Assembly: GCA_963971575.1 (NCBI GenBank)
Contig: OZ020619.1
Span: 22,574,813-22,638,812 of the forward strand
Direction: 5' to 3'
Source of the DNA: Liopterus haemorrhoidalis
Lineage: Eukaryota > Arthropoda > Insecta > Coleoptera > Dytiscidae
Length of the DNA: 64,000 nucleotides
Shown: piece after piece, positions 12,430 to 24,264 of the stretch
Position numbering within the stretch: position 1 is the first letter of the stretch
How the letters are laid out: each line of letters starts with the position of its first letter
Notes under the pieces: model-generated
What the model was told of the DNA's origin: nothing
What the model saw: only the letters and a program-made list of their open reading frames with translations
The model's database searches: none
Translations under genes and position numbers: made by a program

Positions 12430-12946
12430 GTCATACATATTAAAATCAACACAATAATTATTTTCAAAAAATGATCGCAATATTTCACATTGAACCGTTA
12501 TAGTAATAATACGCGTACTCTACTTTGGAGACTACTGGTCTATATGAAATCTTAGACAGTTAATAGTATGACGCAGGAGCACATTATTCGTTCTGAATGA
12601 CAAACATCTAATCAGAATCTCAAAAGCAATAAATGAAATACAGCTTGTATTTCATTTATAGCTTCTGCGATTAAGATAGAGATTACGAAAGAATATTTTC
12701 GTCTATGATAGAGATTTTGATTCGATGCATGTTCAAGGAGTTGTCATTCGCGAACGCATCCAATGTCATACAAACAGTTGTATGGTATCTCCTCCCACTT
12801 TTTTTTAGGCTAGCTGTTTGTTTACTATTTACAAACACACCACTGTTCAAAGGTCAACTGTATAATATATTTTGTCAAAAAAATACGAAAAAATTATGCG
12901 ATGACCTAATAATATCAATCTTCTTAGGTTTAATTTAAAACTGTTA
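12430..12946. other. unassigned sequence
   Basis: Contains one local palindrome (AAATGAAATACA/TGTATTTCATTT, near 12631-12657). The ORF at 12705-12938 matches nothing I recognise. Confidence 0.35.
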
Positions 12947-13427
12947 AGCTGTAATCACAGTTCTTAAATTAGTCGACAATAGACTATGCATTGTGGATAA
13001 AATTAGTAGATAGTTTTAACGTTTAACGAAAGCGTTTACAGCCCTGATAATTAATGCGTAACGAATGTTGTGACACCTATGTTTTACCAACTACGATGGA
13101 ATAAAAGCATAGCATATGTGACTCTTTACGAACCCGCCATCAGCGAGATCATGATTTATCATGATCAACTTTTTTTTCGTTTTACGATTTCCGAAATTTG
13201 TTGAACTGTGTGACAGTATTTTTAGGTTATGTAGAGTGAGATAGCTAATGTGCTTTTATCTGCCTCATTAAAATAGTGCACTATCTACAATCGACAAAGC
13301 ATAATGCGTTAAATTTAGAGCTGTGAACGGTCGCTCGCGTTACCATAAAACAAAATTGTTAGTGACATATCAACAGTGCACAAGTCATAGTCTATAGTCC
13401 ACTAATTTAAGAGCTGTGAACGCAGCT
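12947..13427. mobile_element. TTA-flanked MITE family T, copy 1
   Basis: Ends AGCTGTAATCACAGTTCTTA and, inverted, AGCTGCGTTCACAGCTCTTA, preceded by TTA. The body is shared with copies at 20149, 26377, 33992 and 48733 (blocks TTAGGTTATGTA and GAGATAG). There is no coding capacity. Probably mobilised by a PIF/Harbinger-type transposase (inference). Confidence 0.8.
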
Positions 13428-13552
13428 TCATTGTATAAAAGCAGTAAATTCAAAAATTTCATATCTTCTTAATTCACTTTTGTAAAAACAAACCAAGAGG
13501 AAATTTTGATTTCAATAGTTTGCACCTTTGACATTGTATTGTATGTCATGTT

Positions 13553-13690
13553 AGTATTAAAAAATTATAAAAATTGTCACTTTCTTAATAATGATCATAA
13601 CCAATATTTTTAATTGACATTTGAAGTCCGTAATAAACTATAAAAGTAACCAAAATAACTAGATCTGGTTTGTCCTTACAAAGTGAACAG
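13553..13690. repeat. dispersed repeat shared with 33066-33235
   Basis: Shares blocks TTGTCACTTTCTTAATAATG, AAAAGTAACCAAAATAAC and TGTCCTTACAAAGTGAACAG with 33066-33235, in the same orientation. The element type is unknown. Confidence 0.65.
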
Positions 13691-13849
13691 CATACGGTCT
13701 CCTATACGTAACCCTATTTATTATAATTATATATTTTTTTAATATTACCCAGTAATCTATGGCAACGGCTGTATTTTGCACGATAAATGAAACAACTTCT
13801 TAATGACTGTCATAAAAAATTACCATAATCTCTTATTAACCCCGACATA

Positions 13850-15480
13850 AATTCCAAATTCGGACTGTGAAATTTTTGCTGATGATGTAAAATTATATAG
13901 AAAAATTACGGACTATCTCACTGCATTGAGTTCTAGAATGGCTTGCAAAAATTCTATGAATGGAGTAACGTCACTGGATTATACTTTAATATTACAAAAT
14001 GTAAGGTAATTACTTACTCCAGAAAACGTAATATTTTAAAATATAATTACATAATGGGAGGTTGCAGCGTTTCACGTACGGCAATAATAAAAGATCTGGG
14101 AGTATGGTTCGATGCGGAGTTAAGATTTCAAGAATATATTGAATACACGCTAAATGGTGCGTTAAAGAGGATGGGATAAGTCCTACGTCTGACAAAATAT
14201 TTTCGCCAAGAAAGTTCATACATTGCCTTATTCAATTTCAATATCAAGCAAAATATATGAAGAAAATTAATTAAACGCGATATTACCGTGTTGTAAAATT
14301 TAGAATGACAGGGGTGTATCCAAAATACACATCTACTAACGAAATATAAGCAACATTTTGTGTCAGGACTTTGAGAAGGGAATTGGCATCCCTACTATTT
14401 TTATACAAAATATTTAATGATCTGATCAAGTGTTCTTATATCCTGTCCAAGATATCCATAAAGGTACCATCTCGTGACCTCAGAATTAGGGACGCATTCT
14501 TTGAATGTAAAAGAGCCAACACGGAGCATTGTGGAATGAGTCCACTACATAAAATGACAACGTTTTTTAACGATCTCTTAGCAAAGGATAGATCTATGGA
14601 CATATTCAAAACAAGTTATGAAGGTTAACTAATGCCCATCGTAGTATCAAGCTAAAGCTAACATGTAGGTTCTTACATATGCAATTCTGTGTAACACTAA
14701 ATTTGTTAAAGTCGGTTTACGATAACTATGAGATGACGTCACACTTGGTTAATTTAAGTACCAACGTTATGATATGTTTTAATCAACATCAATCCATAAC
14801 TCAGTTAGTACATTTATTTAATGTTGGTACATTTTTTCAATGTTGCCAGTTTGAAATTGGATTGTTCAATCGTTGTTAAGGCCACACCCATTATTGTTTC
14901 GAGCTCACTTCAATTTCTATGGGATAGAAAGAGACACAAAATATGTAATTTTCATCTCTTTTTAATACATGTAAATTGGAATGAGAAAAAACTTGAAAGG
15001 CCATACCCATTATTGTTTCGAGCTCACTTAAATTTTTATGGGATAGAAAGAGACACAAAATATAGGTTTTCAATATATTTTAGAAATTGTTCGATATAAC
15101 CTAACTTTTTTTGACAGTTTACGAATTGGCAACAAGGTGAGTTTTTCAACTGTGACGTCATTTCATAGTTATGGTAAACGGACTTTAATGAATTGCTTGT
15201 CTTGTTAATGAATGTCTTGTTTTGTTAATGAATTTTTTTAATTTTATTTATTTTTTGTCAATGAATTTCTGCCTTGTCAATGAATTTCCTGTCTTGGCAA
15301 TGAATTAATTTGTTTTTGTTGAATTTGCTGTTTAAACTTGTATGCATGAATAAGATGCTTTTTGTAATGTACGTTTGTATGTTGTAATGATTTTGTATAA
15401 TGTGACATTTTTTTTTTTTAACTGAATGTCTGTATATATGTATGGACACAATAAAGGACAGTTATGTTTGTAGTGTCTAA

Positions 15481-15515
<35 letters not shown>

Positions 15516-15518
15516 ACT
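13850..15518 (+). mobile_element. non-LTR retrotransposon remnant (Jockey/CR1 group), reverse transcriptase fragment
   Basis: Near 13864 the plus strand encodes EIFADDVKLYRKI, the reverse-transcriptase catalytic motif. It continues in broken frames through FNITKCKVITYSRK and DLGVWFDAELRFQE (13943-14179) to a C-terminal block (14371-14628). The 3' part is interrupted by a TIR element (14705-15192). It then has a stretch of tandem CTTGTTAATGAAT-like units (15192-15300) and ends in (TAAA)n at about 15478-15517. 5' truncated and non-functional. Confidence 0.75.
14705..15192. mobile_element. inverted-repeat element inside the LINE
   Basis: The left end AAAGTCGGTTTACGATAACT recurs inverted at the right (AAAGTCCGTTTACCATAACT), each followed by ATGACGTCACA. 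The interior contains a direct duplication of about 80 bp (14878-14958 and 14996-15074, shared block CATTATTGTTTCGAGCTCAC). No transposase. Confidence 0.7.
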
Positions 15519-15605
15519 ACGGGTAAACAGGACCGCTGACAGAGACGGAACAATGAAATTTTATGAAAAATACAAGCTTTAAAGCAATCTTCGTGTTTAC
15601 ATTTA

Positions 15606-16696
15606 AGCCTGGGCTACACCTGCATCTATTGTCGCTAAACTTCGGTTTAACGTGACATAAACGCTAAAGCCTGGATGGCGCTAAAGCCTAAACAGAATGC
15701 ACAGCGCGCTACGCCGTCAGCGCGGCGTGATTTGCAACAGCGTTGCGTTACGCCGTTGAGAATTTTTGCCTGAACACAATGCAATAATTTTTAACGCCGT
15801 CAAGTGTCACTTGACAACCTATATCTGTGTTTATACGTGCGCTTTCTTTTATTAAAAGTATAATGGATGATGAAGACTTGTGAGTGATGTTATTTATGTT
15901 GTATGCAAGTTATTTATACATACAAATACTTTATTATTCAGTAAAAACTGAGGTTAGGTATTCTGCGTCAACGTTCAACGGCGTCAAAAGTTGACGAACA
16001 TTCAGTATCAACGGCGGTCGAACGGCGTAGGACGTTGTCCATTCTGTGCACTTGCGTACGACAGTTTGGGTTTAACTTTCTCCTGACAGATAGCGCCGTA
16101 CGAACGGCGTCAACGCGCCGTCAAACTCGTTGCATTCTGTTTCCCACTTAATGCGGCCAACTACTATCGGTTTGCGTTCACAATATTAGCAGTGCGCGCC
16201 ACTAGACACATGACGATAACTGAAGTGGCGGTTTTAGAGCGCACATCAAAGGAACTTAGCGCAGAGCATAGTATATTCTGTTGGCGCGTATTATTGTTTA
16301 TCCGGCATCATTTGAGGTTATGTTATATATATTTCTTTACAACTTATTTGGGCCTAAATCAGGTAAGATTATGTTTGAATTTGTAAAATTGATTGTAAAA
16401 AATAATTTTAGGATGCAGTTATAATAATAATAATATAATAATAAATAATAATATAATTTTATTGACTATGTTACAATACATAAATTGTTTAAAGTCAGTC
16501 GTAATTACACATAATATACACAATGGTTATGATGGATATACACCATAATTTTATTTAATTTATAGCAAAATAAATATTGCGAAAACGCAGGTATGGCCAC
16601 AAGTTGCGCTTTAGCACGATATCGATAGATGCAGTTACCACGAATTTATATAGCGCAATTATCGGCGAAGCTTATAACGCAAGTGTGGCCCAGGCA
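15606..16696. mobile_element. PIF/Harbinger-like non-autonomous element (outer), duplication TTA
   Basis: Ends AGCCTGGGCTACACCTGC and, inverted, TGCCTGGGCCACACTTGC, flanked by TTA (15603-15605, 16697-16699). The interior holds an (AAT)n tract near 16422 and a second, nested element (15685-16148). No transposase ORF. Confidence 0.72.
15685..16148. mobile_element. PIF/Harbinger-like MITE nested in 15606-16696, duplication TAA
   Basis: Both ends carry AAACAGAATGCA in inverted orientation and are flanked by TAA (15682-15684, 16149-16151). The GC-rich subterminal region has many copies of short GACGCCGTT/AACGGCGTC motifs. No protein is encoded. Confidence 0.72.
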
Positions 16697-16783
16697 TTAC
16701 AAATTAAAACAAAAAATATGTATATACATATTTATGACGACAGTTAATTTGTTACTTTCATATTGCACAAGTCATACTATGGC

Positions 16784-18165
16784 TAAATCGCTATGGCCGA
16801 CAGGTCAATTCACCTGTCAGCCATAGCGATTAAACATGTAAAATACGAGGGTTGTCCGTAAAATAAGGTCTCTACTTTTTTTTTTTTTTTTCACAAAATA
16901 GAACACGTTTATTTGCAATGAGTTATACATTGTTGGAAAGCCTGGACTTTCTACTATTATTCTACATAATCCCCGTTGCGATCGACGCATTTTTGCATGC
17001 GGTGGATAATTTTTCGCATACCCGTGTCATAGAACTCTCCCGCCGCAGCGCACAGGTAGCGTACGACCTGTCAAACTTTGAAGGGAGTGCGTATTCATCA
17101 GGACAACGGTCGTCCCCCCACCGCCGTGCAACAACCGACCACATCAGCCAATTTGGATGGGATAACGTCACACACCCCCCCTTCAGCTCGGACCAAGCGA
17201 TTATCATCTCATACCTGCGTTGAAGTCACACCTGGGTGGGACGAATTTCAGGACCAACGAGGAGTTGAAAGAAGAGATCGTACGCTACCTGCGCGCCGCG
17301 GCGGGAGACTTCTATGACACGGGTATACAAAAAATGCTACATCGCATGCAAAAATGCATCGATCACAACGGGGATTATGTAGAAAAATAGTAGAAAGTCC
17401 AGGCTTTCCAATAATGTATAACTCAATGCAAATAAACGTGTTTTTCTTTGTGAAAAAAAAATTGGAGACCTTATTTTATGGACAACCATCGTAATAAATA
17501 TGCTATTTCTTGCTTCCCTAATTGTTTTAGAGAAAAAGTGCAATAGATATAATTTATTTAGAATTAAAAAGTACATGTTAGGTAAGTAAACTATCTTCCA
17601 ACTACTTCCAAGGAAATTTAAAAATTATTAATTTTATAAATCATGCTTTATCAAGTAGTCATGCTTTATAAACAAATTTACACGAAAGACTAGTAATCTA
17701 AATAATAAATTCAATTTATCATAAATATAGTAAATTTATTAATAAATAAATATTTTTTTAACATAAATAATTATATTTTATAGCAAATGTTCAATTGTCG
17801 CCATTCACTGCTAAGCAGAAACTAAGTCTGTTGTAAAAATGTCGCCTCACATTGGCCAGTTGCCTATCCGCATTCCTTGATAATTTTATGTTTTAGGGAA
17901 TCAATTTCTGGATGCCTTGCTCCGTATACTTTGCTTATTAAATGTCCCCATAATAAAAAGTCATATGGTGATAGATCAGGGATAATTTTGAAATTTCCTC
18001 GGAAGTAGTGTTGGAAGATAGTTAGTTTACTTATCTATTATGTAGTTATTAATTCTAAATAAATTTTATCTCTTGCACTTTTTCTCTAAAACAATTAGGG
18101 AAGCAGGAAATAGCATATTTATTATTTTACATGTTAAATCGTTATGGCCGACAGGTCAATTCCAT
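16784..18165 (-). mobile_element. Tc1/mariner-like element, host of a nested mariner
   Basis: Inverted ends (blocks ACCTGTCAGCCATAGCGATT and ACATGTAAAATA at the left; matching inverted blocks at 18130-18165) continue on the inner side of the nested mariner as a near-identical inverted repeat (17494-17615 against 18000-18125). The minus strand at 18005-17855 encodes PDLSPYDFLLWGHLISKVYG, the third-Asp region of a DD41D-type transposase, then stops. The rest of the transposase is deleted. Confidence 0.72.
16846..17491. mobile_element. mariner foldback: inverted duplicate of a transposase 3' end
   Basis: TA-flanked element. The right half encodes, on the plus strand, a mariner transposase from IHQDNGRPPTAV (second Asp) through EELKEEIVRYLRAAAGDFYD to QKCIDHNGDYVEK and a stop at about 17389. 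The left half (16846 to about 17068) is an inverted copy of the last 215 bp, encoding RMQKCVDRNGDYVE on the minus strand. The frames shift in the middle. It sits in the left terminal repeat of 16784-18165. Confidence 0.82.
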
Positions 18166-18176
18166 CCTGTATATAA

Positions 18177-19398
18177 TGCTAGCTCCACACGCTCGTCCGA
18201 GCGGCTCGGACGAAGCGCTCAGCGAACGATGGCGATACGAGTGCACCGTCCACACGCTTGCCAAGACTCGCGATACGCTCAGTCATTGTTCAGACGTATA
18301 GCACGATGAGAGACGTATAGTAATGGAGATTTTACTTGACAGATTGATCGATTGAGAACCGATAAAGAAATGTATATCTATTTCAAAGTTTTATGTAAGA
18401 TGTCAAGAACGTATGTCTGCTTCTTACTGTAACGTACGTTCATAGTTTTTGTTATATTATATTATGGTAACTTCAACGTATGTCCCTTTGTATACACGCG
18501 TGCCCTTTAGACCTCCCACCACTAGATGGAAGACAGGCCTGTCAAATTAAACAAATTGTATCTCTTTCTATATTTCTAGCTTTGTCTGTGAACGAATGAT
18601 ATGGCTCTATTCAAAAACGGAAATTTTATTTCTATTCTCTCTCATTGAACCATATGCTTTAAATAACCGTCATCTGACTAAAGTCTCCTTTACTATAGAA
18701 CTTGGAGCTGCAACAGCTTTGTGCGCTCTTACATATTATTCGCGACTGCAAATAACAGTGAGACATCTGGTGGTGGCTGGCTAAATTAAACAGAAGCGTA
18801 TATTTGGATAATATTTGTAGAGTGTTGTGCTGCAGTTTATGTGAATTAAGAAGTATTTTAAAATATAGTGACTTAAATACAGTGCTTTTTTGCCGAAATA
18901 TTGTTTGAACAGATAAATATTAAGAAAAAACTTCTGACATATACGCTTCTCGGCCGCCATCAGCTGTTGTACGCAGCGCCGCCAACGTTAGTTTCAGTCG
19001 CGAATAATTATTAATATACTTGACTGATCCTATCTTTATGGTCTGTTTTTTTTTGATCCCATATAACAGTCCAAAAATTTTTAAGACCGTATCTTTAGCC
19101 ATTGTACTTATTCAAATTAATAACAGGAATAAAAAAAGAACTGTTCAATTACAGCGCGAAACGTGTTTCTGCCAACAGTTCTACTGTATATCGTATTAAC
19201 AACGACGAGCGTGTGGACGGAGCATTCGTCGCTCGGGATAGCCGCTCGCGTTCGGCATTCGTATCCTTTGATAAAAACCGACATAATACGGAGAGATGGC
19301 GCATCATAACGAAACACGACGAACCAAGGAAAACGAAGCCTCCACACGCTCGGATTCGTGCTGTTTCGCGTCGACTCGGCCAATGTGTGGAGCCGGCA
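18177..19398. mobile_element. PIF/Harbinger-like non-autonomous element, duplication TAA
   Basis: Ends TGCTAGCTCCACAC and, inverted, TGCCGGCTCCACAC, flanked by TAA (18174-18176, 19399-19401). Subterminal regions are GC-rich with repeated CCACACGCTCG/CGAGCGTGTGG motifs. The ORFs inside are by-products of this composition and match no known protein. Confidence 0.72.
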
Positions 19399-19591
19399 TA
19401 ACGTATTATCATATCATATTAATTATGTATAAGGAATATGGTATTGCAAGATTTAGTGACATGATGTATGGACACTAAGATCTTAACTCGGCCAAATACG
19501 ACTTTTTTAACCTTTTAATACTATGTAATTCTCTTATACACTGAGAATTATCTATTATTTTATATTTAAAACCTTTTTTAACTGCTTGATA

Positions 19592-19953
19592 AATAGAGAC
19601 CGGTAAAAATATGCAACGGTACTTTTGCCATAGGCGTGCTATTTTAAACTTTATTTTAACAAAAAAACCAACAAAAAACAAAAGAATAAATCACTTGTAC
19701 CGCAATGAATTCTAATCTTAATAACGACACCTCATTATTTTGGGATTATATCTGAGATAGGTAATTCCGGTCACTCCTTTGCCATTGGTAAGTTTTTGAT
19801 AAAATATTAAATTTTTATACGCTACACTATTTGGCAGCAGGGCACATTACAAATATATATAATTACATTTTATTTCTACAGATACCACATGTGCCGATTT
19901 TATCGAAAAACACCTAACTAAAGTACCGTTGCATATTTTTGCTGGACTCTATT
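19592..19953. mobile_element. inverted-repeat MITE, 362 bp
   Basis: Inverted ends share AATAGAG and then AAAAATATGCAACGGTACTTT at about 19605 and 19920. Interior AT-rich, without ORFs of note. Superfamily unclear. Confidence 0.7.
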
Positions 19954-20148
19954 GATAAAGTTAAAATTGATCAGTGTCACTGTTACTTTCTTTTAACTTG
20001 TTTAACAATAAATTTAGAATAGGCATCATTTTTATCATACATTTCTTCGTACAAAATTTAATTGAAAATCATCTTAACTTTGAAGTATCAGAATCCCTCG
20101 TTTTTCTTTCGCCAACTTCCAAGTTGATTAATCTGCAAATTTTACAGC

Positions 20149-20570
20149 GGTTACAGCTCTGAAAATTAATGCGTAACGAATGTTGCGACATCTATGTTTT
20201 TTCAGACTAACTACGATGGAATAAAAGCATTTGAGGCTTTTTACGAACCCGCCATCAGCGAGATTGTGATTTCTTACTAAATTTTAATAACAATATTATA
20301 ACCGCAACTACAGTAATTCTTTTTTATTTCACGATTTCCGAAATTTGTTCAAATATGTGTGATAGTATTTTTTAGGTTATGTAAAGTGAGATAGTGAATG
20401 TATGTTTATGTCTGTCTCATTAAAAAAACGCACTAAGTACAATCGACAAAGCATAATGCATTAAATTTAGAGCTGTGAACGGTCGCTCGCGTTATCATAT
20501 GACAAACTTGTTAGTGACAATCAAAAGTCATAGTCTAAAGTCGACTAATTTAAGAGCTGTGAATGTAGTT
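20149..20570. mobile_element. TTA MITE family T, copy 2 (left end truncated)
   Basis: Matches copy 1 (12947-13427) from TTAATGCGTAACGAATGTTG to the right terminal repeat, then TTA. The left terminal repeat is missing. Confidence 0.78.
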
Positions 20571-21858
20571 TTAGTTAAAAATGCTGTCTGGAGAGCTTCA
20601 AGTTATGAGGTTGTTCCCATTTGCATCACGTCATTAATAATAAAACAATTGTTTTGGCGTCCTTACTTAAATGAGTATATCGTTTTCTATCTTCATTTTG
20701 TATTTCTTCTAATCCTGTATAAATTTCTTCTTCTGTTTCTTGTTGAGAATTATTTAGCTTATCTATCCTTCAGAAGGAATAATATCGCCCCAAAGTCGCC
20801 AAATTTAAATTTTTATAATAATTTATATAAAAATAGCACAATAAAAAATCACTAAATATATATTTTACTCGTACGAACGGGTTAAAATATTTTGAACAAA
20901 TATCTGTTTTAAATACTAGATATATTTACTTACCTATACACCCACATCATTAGTAAATTCATTGAAAATATTCAAATGGCCCTTAATTCAGGCAAGTCTA
21001 CTAATAAATGGTCCTGTTGAGAACCCTAAACATGAGGTCAAAAATGAGCGTTTCAAATATCGTGCACAATACTAGGTATAATGATTATCAGAAAGGATTA
21101 ACAAAAGAAAAAAAAAATGTACATATGTTACTGTTATATATATATTACATTTTTCTGGTACTTCATTTGGCCCATAAAATTATGTATTTTTGCAGATATA
21201 TTTTATTTTTGCGAAATATTTCGCAATGGGAACAGTAGTTAACAATAAAAATATTAATAATATACTATAATTGTCCTAAAATTGTCTAAATTAGTTAATA
21301 AAATAACTATAAATAAGTGCTAAACTGTAAACTTTCCACATAAATATTGCTAGGTATGTACACATAACAAACTCGCATCGCTTATACACAAATGTATGGC
21401 ACGTTTTTAGAAGCTGCTAATGTAAAAAAGCTAAAACTGCCATTAACTGTTATTATCTCAGCACCGATTTTAATTTTAGGACAAAGTGAAATAAATATAA
21501 AATATCTGGTATATAATATATTTAACAATTTAATTTCTGTTTGTATAAGCCATATTTAAGGCATTGTACTGTACAGTGGCGGGCGGTTATGTCCGAAATT
21601 TGATTTGTACACATCTGATAACTATACATGATGTCAACAAAGAATGGTTTGGCGGACATAAAACATCTATATACATACAGTGACGCTTTGCAAGAAACGG
21701 TGATCACAAAACTGGTAAATGTTAGGAGAGACACAGCAATCACGAAAAACACCAAATTAAGACTTGTTCAAGATTAAAGCTAATACAGGATTTAAATAAG
21801 AAGAAATTGTGGCACCCCTACTTTTACTATAGGAACAATATTTAGAAGGCATTTTAGC
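20571..21858. other. unassigned sequence
   Basis: The 126-codon ORF at 20475-20855 overlaps the MITE end and has a hydrophobic Leu/Phe-rich stretch; no family recognised. Nothing else can be supported. Confidence 0.35.
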
Positions 21859-22732
21859 GGTATCCATTTCACCGTCCACAACTCACTACGGAAAATTCGC
21901 CGCGGAATATTCACCGCTCGGAAAATTCACCGTGCACAATTCACCGCGCACACAATTCACCGCAAAAATGTCGCTGCTCAAAATAAATTAAAGACATTTT
22001 CTGAGTCGTTACTAGGGCCGTTATCGATTTTGAGAAAGCTATGATACGTGCATGTAAGAAAGAGTTTCCAAATGCAAAACTTCGAGGTTGTTTCTTTCAT
22101 TTTACGCAATGCATTTATAGATCTATTCAGACCTTTAGATTGAAGTAACAATATGAAACCGACGCAAATTTAGCGTTGAATTTAAGAATGTTGTCAGCTC
22201 TTGCTTTTGTCCTGATAAAGAGTGTACTAGATGCTTTTGAATTATTGTGCGAAAGTGAGATTTCTCTCAGGGAAAATAAGTTCAAGAAGTCATCAACAAT
22301 ACAAGATACGTGGATTGGACGTCCACAAAGAAGAACGGAGTTACGACGGCAACCACTATTTCCACATGAAATGTGGAATCTCTATGAAACCGTTTTCATT
22401 ATCCAAATGTATGGAAATTTATAAATTGTATTAAAAAAGCCTAAATGAAGTGCAATTTGAACAATATACATTTTATATTCAATAAATAAATGAATTACTG
22501 ATTTATTTTTGTATTGTTAAATATATTTTCATACTACGGAACTTTTATTTCAGTTATTTCTTTTTAATACTTGGCTATTATTTCTACCAAATTATTTTAG
22601 TTAATATACATTTTCAAACAATGGCGAATAATCTTCCCCCCGGTGAATTACGTGCGGTGAATTGTGTGCGGTGAATTGTGCGTGGTGAATTTTCCCAGCG
22701 GTGAATATTCCGCGGTGATTGTTCCCAGACCC
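21859..22732 (+). mobile_element. Mutator-like (MULE) element with perfect 9-bp target duplication CATTTTAGC
   Basis: Inverted termini of about 100 bp contain repeated AATTCACCG units (ATTCACCGC and GCGGTGAAT). The element is flanked by CATTTTAGC on both sides (21850-21858, 22733-22741). It encodes a truncated MULE transposase (22020-22424). Size is 874 bp, so most of an autonomous element is missing. Confidence 0.88.
22020..22424 (+). pseudogene. MULE transposase fragment
   Basis: Reads IDFEKAMIRACKKEFPNAKL, GCFFHFTQCIYRSIQ, then after frame changes LRMLSALAFV, VLDAFELLCESEI and DTWIGRPQRR/LFPHEMWN. This is the C-terminal part of the MULE transposase domain (C-x-H pair in GCFFHF) and the region after it. 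Several stops and shifts; the FLYWCH-type N-terminus is absent. Confidence 0.82.
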
Positions 22733-23919
22733 CATTTTAGCATATGCTAATGATATTATCATTAGCAAAATTATGAAAAAGCTAGTAAAGACAGTAGGCG
22801 ATATTAAACTTGCAGCAAAGCTATGAGCTTTATATATTAATAGACACAACTACGGTGATGTATGTCTCTAGAAATCCTAAAACGGCTGATAATTGCTGAT
22901 ATTATGTTTATCGCCCTTTTTATGTAAGACGGTTATAAGTGCTGTAGTCGACTGAGTAGATATCTCTTTAGTATTGTGACGTGTTCAAGTTCTTCAAACA
23001 AAAACGCAGAATTTTCCAGAAGATAATTTTATTTACACTTATATTTATGTAATATATGGAATACTAACACTTTTCGCTCGGAGGCACAAACCGTCAGTAT
23101 ACTTGCCTGAGCAAAACCGACTGCCTGCATAAAAACACATTATTACCATGTAAACTAGGTTCGATTATTGTAATGTTCCATGTTTTTCTAAAGACTTCTA
23201 GATTATTGCATGGTTTCCATGGATATGACTTACTAGAACTTTTCCGGATTATTCCACGAAATTCCACCATAAGCGTATCATGGGGGAAATCAAAACATTT
23301 TTGTCACAGTATTTAATATTTTACTGTAGTCTTATTAAGTAAGAAGTTGCTGAGCCTTTAATTGCTTTTACTGTATCCGATGTTATTGAATTTTCTCCTG
23401 CACTTATTTATTTTTATTTTTTTCAGTTATTGTATACTTTGGTAGGCTTCTTTTTCTATTATTTCCGGTATCATTTCTCCTTCTTCTTCATTATTACATT
23501 CAAATTTATTATTTATTTTTGTTTCTTACAATTTGTATAGATTCTCATAGTATTTTTGTTATGTGTGTTACTGCTTTTTTATTCGGAGAAGTTACCCAAT
23601 CTAATAATAATAATAATATATTTATTTAACAATACAGTTAAATATATAATCTGTTAATATTTTCCTTGACTTTGTTAATTTCTTAATTTCTTTATTAAAC
23701 CGCTACGTTCCAATACTGTTTCCACCTTTTCTACATTGTAGTTGTATAAGTCCTGTCTTATTTTCTTTTTTGTTAATTTCGTCAGTTTTGTTAATTTAAT
23801 ATGTTCCTGCTTACTGGCGGTGTTATACAAAATCTTTATTAAGATAATATAAAGAAGAATAAAGCTCCATTATATTGTATTTATTGCTATCAAAAATATT
23901 TCGATTTAATAAATCACGT
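22733..23919. other. unassigned, likely old transposon debris
   Basis: No ORF or terminal repeat recognised. Near 23700-23900 the composition resembles LINE material, but I could not place it. Confidence 0.3.
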
Positions 23920-24264
23920 TTCGATGTAACAAGCTCTTTATAAACAAGGTATCCCTATGTCTTATATTAACATAAAAGAGAAATCTACAAAACAGCAAAA
24001 TCCAATTTATTAAAAAAAAAAAAAAATCAGGTAACCATTCAAAATACAGCGAGGTATAAAACTAGGAGATCCGATAACGTCCGACTTGTTCATCAGAACT
24101 TTGCAAAAAGTCTTCAACGAACTTTACTAGAGAAATGCAGGAATTAAAATAGATGGAACATATTTACATAATTAGAGATTTGTCCATGACATTATTATTA
24201 ATGTAAAAAATTATATAGAACTATAGAAGATGTTATGTGCACTAAACAAAGCAGGAATGAGTAG

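Noticed and set aside
15478..15517. Possible CRISPR-like or regulatory array
   Set aside because: It is a simple (TAAA)n tail of a LINE. No CRISPR array exists in the window.
16962..17207. 81-codon minus ORF in the mariner foldback
   Set aside because: It is the wrong frame of the inverted transposase end; the real trace is the RMQKCVDRNGDYVE frame.
19102..19401. 99-codon ORF and overlapping frames on both strands
   Set aside because: Open only because of the GC-rich end of the 18177-19398 element; frames on both strands are open and none resembles a known protein.
20475..20855. 126-codon ORF as a small membrane-protein gene
   Set aside because: It starts inside the family T MITE, has no recognisable similarity and has a composition expected of AT-rich DNA.
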